A stretch of 50,541 nucleotides of DNA, taken from positions 1 through 50,541 of the forward strand of contig CAHJWK010000020.1 of the NCBI GenBank assembly GCA_903642275.1. Reading direction: 5' to 3'. A program made the translations under genes and the position numbers. Shown in pieces: positions 1 to 6,877 of the stretch. Origin of the DNA: Chitinophagaceae bacterium (GTDB taxonomy: Bacteria; Bacteroidota; Bacteroidia; Chitinophagales; Chitinophagaceae). The first letter of the stretch is position 1, and every line of letters starts with the position of its first letter. The notes beneath the pieces are model-generated. The model ran no database searches and had not been told where the DNA came from. It worked only from the letters and a program-made list of their open reading frames with translations.

Positions 1-474
1 TTTATCCACGTCGCTGTATTCTGCATAGCTTTCTGTAAAATGCATAGGCGTAAAATCTTTGGAGAAGCGTAAATGGTCCCGCACAGAAAAAATAAAAAAA
101 GTAATGTTCTGCGCAAAAAAGCGGCGGTTAGTAAGGTCATCCGTTTCAAACAGGGCATCTAACTTTAAAGCAAGATTACGGCTTACGTTGGTTAACTGGT
201 TCCAGAGAATGCTGCCCTCCCACCACCTGTCGTAAGCTGAGTTTGTTCTGAAAACGAGCAGGAGTGAAAGCACAAACCCAAGCAGGTTATGCAGCATGGA
301 TATATTCTTAACATATTTATCATCGCTGATGTGAAACCATAAAAACTCAGCACAGGAAACAATAAATGTATAAACTGATATGGCAATCAGCATCGGCAGC
401 AGCTGGCGGAATGTATCTTCTTTATGAAAGGTGAGCAGGAACCTGAACCATTTGCGGGGACTGTATGTTAGCAT
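1..474 (-). CDS. Bestrophin-family anion channel, N-terminal part (cut by window edge)
   Basis: The first 158 residues are present and the gene runs off the left edge. The protein begins MLTYSPRKWFRF, then shows two hydrophobic segments (about residues 27-47 and 62-75) and the hallmark RTNSAYDRWWEG at residues 76-87. This combination of an N-terminal basic Trp stretch, a second helix and R-T-N-x-A-Y-D-R-W-W-E-G is typical of bacterial bestrophin homologues (UPF0187), which form pentameric ion channels in the inner membrane. The start is the ATG at 474, which gives the usual family N-terminus. The reading frame is clean to the edge. No function beyond ion conduction can be inferred from this fragment. 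Confidence 0.9.
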   Translation of the reverse strand, partial: MLTYSPRKWFRFLLTFHKEDTFRQLLPMLIAISVYTFIVSCAEFLWFHISDDKYVKNISMLHNLLGFVLSLLLVFRTNSAYDRWWEGSILWNQLTNVSRNLALKLDALFETDDLTNRRFFAQNITFFIFSVRDHLRFSKDFTPMHFTESYAEYSDVDK

Positions 475-1006
475 GCCTGTATATGAATCTCTATATGAAG
501 CAATTTTTAATCCAATGCTGCCTGAGTTTCCACTTTACAGAAAAGACGAACAGTGTAATTAGGTAAGCACTCAAACGTTTATGAGATAAGAGCAAAACAC
601 AGCTTCTCACACGTTATTACCAACCTGATTGGCAATCGCTTTATAAACAACACATGGAGATTAAGTATGCGATTCCCGCCTACGCGGGAAAGACGTTCAA
701 TGTGGTTGAGGAAACACTTAAACGTTGATAAGGCAAAATATAACATCTTCACTTTTTACTTAATGGCACATCATTTTCCATACACAACAAGGTATACTAA
801 GCTATAACACTATTGTTTCAGGGTAAGCTTATACATACAGCCGGTTATAACAAGACATAATATGGCAAAACAAGGCATAGTTGAATGTGATTGTTGTTTG
901 TATAAAATGGCGTTTTAATTTAGTGGTGCTATAGCATACATGCATACTAGTAAGGCGTGTATTATTTGAGAAACCATATTTATTAACCAATTAAAATCCA
1001 TTATCG
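475..1006. other. Gene-free stretch between the bestrophin gene and the DUF6266 pseudogene
   Basis: I see no convincing gene here in any frame. It contains one small GC-rich palindrome (673-690) that stands out from AT-rich surroundings. It should also hold the upstream regions of the divergent bestrophin gene and the DUF6266 pseudogene. Confidence 0.6.
673..690. repeat. REP-like GC-rich palindrome
   Basis: The arms TTCCCGC (673-679) and GCGGGAA (684-690) flank the loop CTAC and are followed by AGACG. The form resembles the dispersed extragenic palindromes (ATTCCCGC..GCGGGAATGACG type) found in many bacteria and often mobilised by Y1 transposases. A dead Y1 transposase lies at 17551-17971. 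One copy alone does not prove a family. Confidence 0.5.
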
Positions 1007-1641
1007 ATGGGTACATATCAAAAAGGTATCATGGGCGCTTTTTCGGGCACCATTGGCACAGTGCTCGGTGGTTCGTGGCGCGGATATAGATTATATGCGC
1101 AGCCGGCCTACCATTAGAAAGCGTACGCCAACAGAGCGGCAACTGGTTCAGCAGGCCCGCTTTACCACAGCAGTAGAATTTGAAACTACCATGACCGGCT
1201 TACTTGAAACCAGCTTTAAGAATTATGCTGTTAAAATGAGCGGCTACAACAGTGCCTTGAGTTACAACCTTAAAAATGCTGTGGTAGGTAAATACCCTGC
1301 TTACAGCATTGATTACAGCAAGGCTTTAATAAGCCGTGGCAAGCTGCCGAATGCTGTTAGCCCTGCTGCTACTTTAACAGGTGAAACGGTTTTTTTACCT
1401 GGACGGACAACAGCGGTGTTGCGGACGCAAAGCCGGATGATACAGCTATACTGGCAGTGTATTGCGAGGCACTGAAAACAACCTTCTACACGCTGAACGG
1501 CGGTGTACGCAGTGCCGGTGCCGGCAGTATAGAGCTGCTATGTTTAAGGGTAATACTATAGAAACATGGCTGGGCTTTATAAGCGCAGACGGTGCACTTG
1601 TTGCCAACAGCTTTTATAAAGGAGAGCTGACTGTAAGCTAA
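1007..1641 (+). pseudogene. Decayed DUF6266 family gene (three frameshifts)
   Basis: Reading three frames in turn restores a DUF6266-like protein. It starts at ATG 1007 (MGTYQKGIMGAFSGTIGTVL), shifts near 1084 (an extra T in GGATATAGAT) into IDYMRSRPTIRKRTPTERQL, shifts again near 1395 into TWTDNSGVADAKPDDTAILA, and shifts near 1538 into MFKGNTIETWLGFISADGAL, ending at TAA 1639-1641. The order and spacing match the intact family member on the opposite strand at 35332-36087. None of the three changes restores the frame of another, so the gene is almost certainly dead. The longest open piece, 1053-1475, covers only the middle. DUF6266 has no established function. Confidence 0.85.
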
Positions 1642-1663
1642 CGCGATGAGTTATTACGGGTAT

Positions 1664-1693
1664 AAAAAAGGCTCTCTGCAGGGAGCCTTTTTT
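1664..1693 (+). terminator. Rho-independent terminator after the DUF6266 pseudogene
   Basis: AAAAAAGGCTC pairs with GAGCCTTTTTT across a short loop, giving a GC-containing stem flanked by A and T runs. The symmetric A/T flanks would let it act in both directions. It lies 22 bases after the old stop codon, as expected for the original gene's terminator. Confidence 0.8.
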
Positions 1694-1737
1694 AGTTTGT
1701 TTGTGTTTACAGTATTTGCCTGCCAGCCTGCTGCGCT

Positions 1738-1795
1738 ATGCACGAATCCCGAAGCCTAAACCAGATACTTATACAGATGATTGTATCAACCAGAT
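1738..1795 (+). repeat. Scrap resembling the 5' end of the TPM-domain gene at 10948
   Basis: This segment reads like IPKPKPDTYTDDCINQ and aligns at DNA level with 10994-11047, which encodes IPKAKPNTYIDDYTNH just after the signal peptide of the TPM-domain protein. A few substitutions and one-base gaps separate the two. It has no start codon or continuation, so it is a remnant rather than a gene. Confidence 0.55.
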
Positions 1796-1805
1796 TTCTT
1801 TAACT

Positions 1806-1897
1806 GCAGCAATCCTTACCATTGTTTTGTAATGGCTCATCATATTCATCATGGCGGCGCAATCGGATTCCGGTTTCATTGCGGCCAAGTGGTGCAC
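1806..1897 (-). repeat. 92-bp dispersed repeat, copy 1 (old coding 3' end)
   Basis: About four-fifths of this segment matches 18064-18155, with near-identical ends (GCAGCAATCCTTAC and TTTCATTGCGGCCAAGTGG). On the minus strand it reads APLGRNETGIRLRRHDEYDE; the other copy reads APLGRNESEMWMRRHDEDDR. Conservation of the peptide suggests the repeat was the C-terminal end of a protein gene. It ends about 35 bases before the promoter box of the first repeat-protein gene. Confidence 0.7.
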
Positions 1898-1932
1898 AGT
1901 AAAAAATACGATTTTTCCCTTTAAAATTTATT

Positions 1933-1940
1933 TACATTTA
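1933..1940 (+). promoter_or_regulatory. Candidate -7 promoter box of the first ELWSTDGT-repeat gene
   Basis: TACATTTA matches the Bacteroidota -7 consensus TAnnTTTG at seven of eight positions and lies 12 bases before the ATG. A conserved GATTTTTCCCTTT-like block lies just upstream. The same block and box recur before the second (4420-4427) and third (6857-6864) paralogues. Confidence 0.5.
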
Positions 1941-1952
1941 TAAAAAATATTT

Positions 1953-4304
1953 ATGACTAAACCTCTACGCTTTTTGCTTGCTGCAATTTCTTTTTTTATC
2001 GTGCAATCCTCATTTTCACAGGTAACATTAATAACACCTTCCGGTTTTAAAATTAACGGAGGATTAGTTTTACCCAATGGACATGTAGTTATGACAACCA
2101 GATCACATAGCGGCCTTTATACAACCGATGGTTCTTCAATTTCATTAGTCACTGACTCATATGTTGGCAATGATTTATCTACCCAAGTTGCTTTACAAGA
2201 CGCAGCATCAGGTATTTATAAAGGCGAACTATATTTTACCGCTTTTGTGGCCGATTCTATACCAAAATTATATGCCACAGACGGAACCGTTGCAGGCACT
2301 CGCTTTGTAGCGGAGATCAATAAAACAGGCAATCCTGACCTAAATACTTTATTTAAATTTAATAACCTTTTATACTTTATTGCTGACGACGGTGTGCATG
2401 GCAATGAACTCTGGAGCACAGATGGTACAACTGCTAATACCAAGCTCGTTGCTGATATTAATGGCGACTCATCAAATAGTTTTCCTGATCCATCGCCTTA
2501 TTATCCTTATTATACTACTCAATTTTTTATAAACGGAAGCTATGTTTTATTTACAGCTTACGGTGCAGACTCTACTTTCGGTCTGTATAAACTTACAGCC
2601 TCCGGCATTTCCTTAGTAGAAAATAATTTTGCTGACAGCACTACTTTGCAATTTGATACTACGGGTGGTAAAACATTCTTTATTGCTGCATCTGGTACCG
2701 GGCCAACAGCATCTAATCAATTTTGGGTAACAGATGGCACCAACACCAATTTGTTATATAATCCGGGCGCAGGGGTTACTATCTACCATCCCCGTTTTGT
2801 AAATGGCAAATTTGTTTTTATTGTAACTGACACTACAAAAAATGTTAAGTTATGGAGCACGGATGGCACTATTGCCAACACAACATTATTTAAAGATATA
2901 CCTGATTATATTCGTAATTACGGTGAAGTTGTAAATAATAAACTTGTTTTTACGGTTATAGCTGATACTTCGGGAAATCAGGAATTATGGAGTACGGATG
3001 GTACTGCTGCCAATACCCAATCAATAGAAAACATACATGCTGAAATTGAACCAGGTTATGTTATAAATAACAGACTTCTTTTTACAACTTTTTCTGATAG
3101 TACAGGAAATGAATTATGGAGTACAGATGGTACTGCGGCTAATACCAACCCAATTAAACACATAAAAGCTGCGCTTTACCCAAATGTTGTTTTAAATAAT
3201 AAACTTATTTTTTCGGGATATACCAGTGCTGCGGGAGATGAATTATGGAGCACGGATGGTACTGCCGCCAACACAATTTTACTAAAAGATATCGTTCCGG
3301 GAAAAGAAGGCTCCGGTCCTTCATTTGTATATAATACAGGCGCTCTTCAAAATAGTATTACGAATGGTAATAGCAATTTTAGCTATTATACACCATTTAA
3401 AGGTAAATACTACTTTACAGCGAATGAGGAACTCTGGAGTACGGATGGTACAACAGATGGAACAACTTTGATAACAAACATGGATGTTCAAAATAACAGT
3501 TCATTTTTCTATACAACTACAGGTATTTATTTTACGGAAGAAGATGAAGACCGCACCGAGTTTGGGCTTTGGGTGACTGACGGTACTGCAGCAGGAACCA
3601 AAAAGATTGAAGGTTATGGCGGCGGTAACCGTAAAACTTATTATCAATTTGTTTATAATCACCAATTGTATTTTACAAATTATTATTATGATACAGAAGG
3701 AGATTCTGACCTGTTTAAAATTGATACAACGTTAAATATTTTGCCTGTTGGTCTTTCAAATTTTACTGCTTCGTTACAGCCTTCATCCGTTTTATTAAAC
3801 TGGCAAACTGCATCAGAAATTAATACTGACCATTTTGTTGTTGAGCGCAGTGTAGATGGTGTTCGTTTTAATAATATTGGCAACGTTGCAGCAAGCGGTA
3901 ACAGCAGCACAAAACATGATTATACATTGAATGATTACAGTGCATTGCACCTTGGTTCTTCAACATTATATTATCGTTTAAAGACAATTGATAAAGATGG
4001 TAAATACACTTATTCATCAATCATAAAACTACAGTTGCATGGCGGTGAATTTGCTTATAGCTTATCACCAAATCCCGTTCGTAGTCAGCTCACCATAAGC
4101 TTTACAACAGACAATGCAACCAAGCAGGTTTCATTAAGAATTACTAATGCAAACGGCAAACCTGTTTATGAGAAATCATTACAGGGTTTACAGCCAGGTT
4201 CTGTTCAGCAATACATAAACGTAGCTGGTTTTGCAGCCGGTATTTATTACATACAACTGGTAACCAACAATGACATTAAAACATTGAAGTTTGTAAAGCA
4301 ATAG
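1953..4304 (+). CDS. Secreted ELWSTDGT-repeat protein with T9SS sorting domain, paralogue 1
   Basis: The 783-residue protein has an N-terminal signal peptide (MTKPLRFLLAAISFFIVQSS, ending near FSQ). About ten copies of an LW-S-TDGT-x-A-N/G-T motif are spaced through residues 45-570, as expected of beta-rich blades. An Ig/Fn3-like segment (about 590-700, with LLNWQTASEINTDHFVVERS) comes next, then a C-terminal T9SS type A sorting domain (YSLSPNPVRSQLTISF ... TLKFVKQ). It should be exported by Sec, carried across the outer membrane by type IX secretion, and anchored or released. The ligand and role are unknown. It is the first of three tandem paralogues. Its C-terminal 200 residues and the central FINGSYVLFTAYGADSTFGL block are almost identical among them. 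Confidence 0.9.
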   Translation: MTKPLRFLLAAISFFIVQSSFSQVTLITPSGFKINGGLVLPNGHVVMTTRSHSGLYTTDGSSISLVTDSYVGNDLSTQVALQDAASGIYKGELYFTAFVADSIPKLYATDGTVAGTRFVAEINKTGNPDLNTLFKFNNLLYFIADDGVHGNELWSTDGTTANTKLVADINGDSSNSFPDPSPYYPYYTTQFFINGSYVLFTAYGADSTFGLYKLTASGISLVENNFADSTTLQFDTTGGKTFFIAASGTGPTASNQFWVTDGTNTNLLYNPGAGVTIYHPRFVNGKFVFIVTDTTKNVKLWSTDGTIANTTLFKDIPDYIRNYGEVVNNKLVFTVIADTSGNQELWSTDGTAANTQSIENIHAEIEPGYVINNRLLFTTFSDSTGNELWSTDGTAANTNPIKHIKAALYPNVVLNNKLIFSGYTSAAGDELWSTDGTAANTILLKDIVPGKEGSGPSFVYNTGALQNSITNGNSNFSYYTPFKGKYYFTANEELWSTDGTTDGTTLITNMDVQNNSSFFYTTTGIYFTEEDEDRTEFGLWVTDGTAAGTKKIEGYGGGNRKTYYQFVYNHQLYFTNYYYDTEGDSDLFKIDTTLNILPVGLSNFTASLQPSSVLLNWQTASEINTDHFVVERSVDGVRFNNIGNVAASGNSSTKHDYTLNDYSALHLGSSTLYYRLKTIDKDGKYTYSSIIKLQLHGGEFAYSLSPNPVRSQLTISFTTDNATKQVSLRITNANGKPVYEKSLQGLQPGSVQQYINVAGFAAGIYYIQLVTNNDIKTLKFVKQ

Positions 4305-4328
4305 AACCCATTAATAATATCAATAATT

Positions 4329-4362
4329 AAAAAGATGAATACCTTTTCGCATGTATTTTTTT
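4329..4362 (+). terminator. Weak hairpin after paralogue 1, degenerate copy of the one at 6786
   Basis: AAAAAGATGAATACC is followed by a loop and GTATTTTTTTT. The left arm is nearly identical to that of the good terminator after paralogue 2, but the right arm has lost most of its complement, leaving a four-base core plus A/T pairs. Termination here is doubtful. Confidence 0.35.
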
Positions 4363-4419
4363 TATAAAATATTGAGTTTAAAAATTATTTCTAATGTGAT
4401 TTTCCCCTTTAATTTTTTC

Positions 4420-4427
4420 TATCTTTA
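4420..4427 (+). promoter_or_regulatory. Candidate -7 promoter box of paralogue 2
   Basis: TATCTTTA matches TAnnTTTG at seven of eight positions, 15 bases before ATG 4443, and is preceded by GATTTTCCCCTTTAATTT. Its position and context correspond to the boxes before the two sister genes. Confidence 0.5.
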
Positions 4428-4442
4428 TAAAAACAAATATTT

Positions 4443-6764
4443 ATGCCTAAACTTGTACGCTTATTACTTGCTGCAATTGCTTTCTTCGCCCTGCCATCTT
4501 TATTCGCACAGGTAACATTAATAACTCCTAAAGGCTCTCAAATTAATTCAGGATTTGTTTTACCTAATGGACACCCTATATTGACGAGCAGCCAAAAGGA
4601 TGGAATGTACACAACTGATGGTACTTCGATTACGTTGATAACCAACTTAGCTAATCATTTAATTCCGGGATTTATTTACAAAGGCAATGGTTATTTTGAA
4701 GGTGATTCAGGCAAATTATATGTTACAGATGGCACTGCTGCCGGTACACATGCTGTGGCGCAGATTAATAAAACAGGCAGCAGTGCTTACCCAAATACCG
4801 TTTTTGAATTTAATAGCCTTGCATACTTTATTGCTAATGATGGTGTGCATGGCACTGAGCTGTGGAGCACTAATGGCACAACTGCCAATACTAAGCTGGT
4901 TGCAGATATTAATGGCGATACATCAGGCAGTGTACGTAATCCATTACCATATTATCCTTTTACTGCCACACAGTTTTTTATAAACGGAAGCTATGTTTTA
5001 TTTACAGCCTATGGTGCAGATTCTACCTTCGGATTATATAAGCTTACAGCTTCAGGCGTTATTACAATTTTAAAAAATGATTTTGCTGATAGCACTACTA
5101 TAACTTACGATACTACAAGTGGTAAAACATTTTTTATTGCGGCTGCCGGCACAGGTGCAACAGCGGCTAACCAACTTTGGGCAACAGATGGCACCAGCAC
5201 CAGATTGTTGTATAATGCCGGTGCAGGATCAACCATTTATAATCCACGTTTGGTTAACGGCAACATTATTTTTGAAGTAAAGAACAATATCACCTATGCA
5301 AGTGCAATCTGGGCAACAGATGGCACCGCTGCAAACACTTCACTTCTTAAAAATATAAATGCGAGGATTGATAATTATGGTGAAGTTGTAAACAATAAAC
5401 TTGTTTTTACTGTTCGTACTGATTCTTCAGCATATGAATTATGGAGCACAGATGGCACCACAAGCAATACCCAGTTGCTCCTAAACATAAAGGCTACAAT
5501 TAATGAAGCTCATAGTGTAAATAACAAACTTCTTTTTAGAACTTATTCCAGTTCTGCCGGCAGTGAATTATGGAGCACAGATGGTACAGTTGCCAATACA
5601 AAATCAATTAAACATATAAGTATTGGTGTTGACCCGGGTTTAGTTATAAATAATAAACTGATTTTTGAAGGATATACAAGTACTACCGGAAATGAATTAT
5701 GGAGCACAGATGGCACTGTTGCTAATACAATTTTACTAAAAGACATAAACCCTGGAACCACTGGTTCTAATCCCGGTTTTGTGTATGATGAGAATTATAA
5801 TTACACACCGTTTAAAGGTAAATACTACTTTACTGCAGATGATGGAGGTGGCAGTGAGTTATGGTGTACAGATGGCACACCGGGTGGTACAACGTTAACA
5901 AAGGATATTAACCCGGGTGATGATGGTGTACAAAATAATGGGTCGTTTTTTTATACCACTACAGGTATTTATTTTACGGAAGATAATGGTTATCTAAGCG
6001 AACTTGGTCTTTGGGTTACCGATGGAACTACGGAAGGAACTACAGAGATTCAGGGTTATAATCCGGGTGAGGAAGATGATGATCCTAATTATAAAACTAC
6101 TTACCTGTTTATTTATAATAACCAGTTATATCTGACGCAACATTTTTATGATGGAGGAAGTAAACCTAACTTGTATAAAATTAATACAACCGTTTCTATT
6201 TTGCCTGTTGGTCTTTCAAACTTTACGGCTTCACTGCAACCTTCATCGGTTTTATTGAACTGGCAAACTGCATCAGAAATTAATACTGACTATTTTGGTG
6301 TTGAGCGCAGTGCGGATGGTGTTATTTTTAATAACATAGGTAATGTTGCTGCAAGCGGTAACAGCAGCACAAAACATGACTATACATTAAATGATTATAG
6401 TGCATTGCACCTTGGCTCTTCCACATTATATTATCGTTTAAAAACAATTGATAAAGATGGTAAATACACTTATTCATCCATCATAAAACTACAGTTGCAT
6501 GGTGGTGAATTTGCCTATAGCTTATCGCCAAATCCCGTTCATAGTCAACTTACAATAAGCTTTACTACAGACAATGCAACAAAGCAGGCTTCATTAAAAA
6601 TTACCGATGCTAACGGCAAACCTGTTTATGAAAAATCATTACAGGGTTTACAGCCAGGTTCTGTTCAACGGTATATAAATGTAGCAGGTTTTGAAAGCGG
6701 TATTTATTATGTACAATTAATTACAGACAGTGGTACAAAAACATTGAAGTTTGTAAAACAGTAA
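4443..6764 (+). CDS. Secreted ELWSTDGT-repeat protein with T9SS sorting domain, paralogue 2
   Basis: The 773-residue protein has the same layout as paralogue 1. A signal peptide (MPKLVRLLLAAIAFFALPSL ... FAQ) precedes about ten TDGT-type repeats, among them KLYVTDGTAAGT, several ELWSTDGTVANT and one ELWCTDGTPGGT. The Ig/Fn3-like segment follows, then a T9SS sorting domain (SLSPNPVHSQLTISF to the terminal KFVKQ). Differences from paralogue 1 lie mainly in the repeat region and at the mature N-terminus. The downstream 170 residues are nearly unchanged, suggesting recent duplication or gene conversion. The gene has its own promoter box and a strong terminator, so each copy is probably transcribed separately. 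Confidence 0.9.
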   Translation: MPKLVRLLLAAIAFFALPSLFAQVTLITPKGSQINSGFVLPNGHPILTSSQKDGMYTTDGTSITLITNLANHLIPGFIYKGNGYFEGDSGKLYVTDGTAAGTHAVAQINKTGSSAYPNTVFEFNSLAYFIANDGVHGTELWSTNGTTANTKLVADINGDTSGSVRNPLPYYPFTATQFFINGSYVLFTAYGADSTFGLYKLTASGVITILKNDFADSTTITYDTTSGKTFFIAAAGTGATAANQLWATDGTSTRLLYNAGAGSTIYNPRLVNGNIIFEVKNNITYASAIWATDGTAANTSLLKNINARIDNYGEVVNNKLVFTVRTDSSAYELWSTDGTTSNTQLLLNIKATINEAHSVNNKLLFRTYSSSAGSELWSTDGTVANTKSIKHISIGVDPGLVINNKLIFEGYTSTTGNELWSTDGTVANTILLKDINPGTTGSNPGFVYDENYNYTPFKGKYYFTADDGGGSELWCTDGTPGGTTLTKDINPGDDGVQNNGSFFYTTTGIYFTEDNGYLSELGLWVTDGTTEGTTEIQGYNPGEEDDDPNYKTTYLFIYNNQLYLTQHFYDGGSKPNLYKINTTVSILPVGLSNFTASLQPSSVLLNWQTASEINTDYFGVERSADGVIFNNIGNVAASGNSSTKHDYTLNDYSALHLGSSTLYYRLKTIDKDGKYTYSSIIKLQLHGGEFAYSLSPNPVHSQLTISFTTDNATKQASLKITDANGKPVYEKSLQGLQPGSVQRYINVAGFESGIYYVQLITDSGTKTLKFVKQ

Positions 6765-6785
6765 TAGCTCTAATATAACTTACTT

Positions 6786-6819
6786 AAAAAGATGAATGCC
6801 TTTCGGTATTCATCTTTTT
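6786..6819 (+). terminator. Rho-independent terminator after paralogue 2
   Basis: AAAAAGATGAATGCC and GGTATTCATCTTTTT form a stem of about 14 pairs with a TTTC loop, followed by a T run. It lies about 20 bases after the stop codon. Confidence 0.85.
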
Positions 6820-6856
6820 GAATAATACATAATGCGATTTTTCCTTCAAATTCTTT

Positions 6857-6864
6857 TACTTTTA
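6857..6864 (+). promoter_or_regulatory. Candidate -7 promoter box of paralogue 3
   Basis: TACTTTTA lies 13 bases before ATG 6878, preceded by GCGATTTTTCCTTCAAATTC, the same block seen before the other two paralogues. It sits directly after the terminator of paralogue 2. Confidence 0.5.
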
Positions 6865-6877
6865 AAAAAAATATTTT

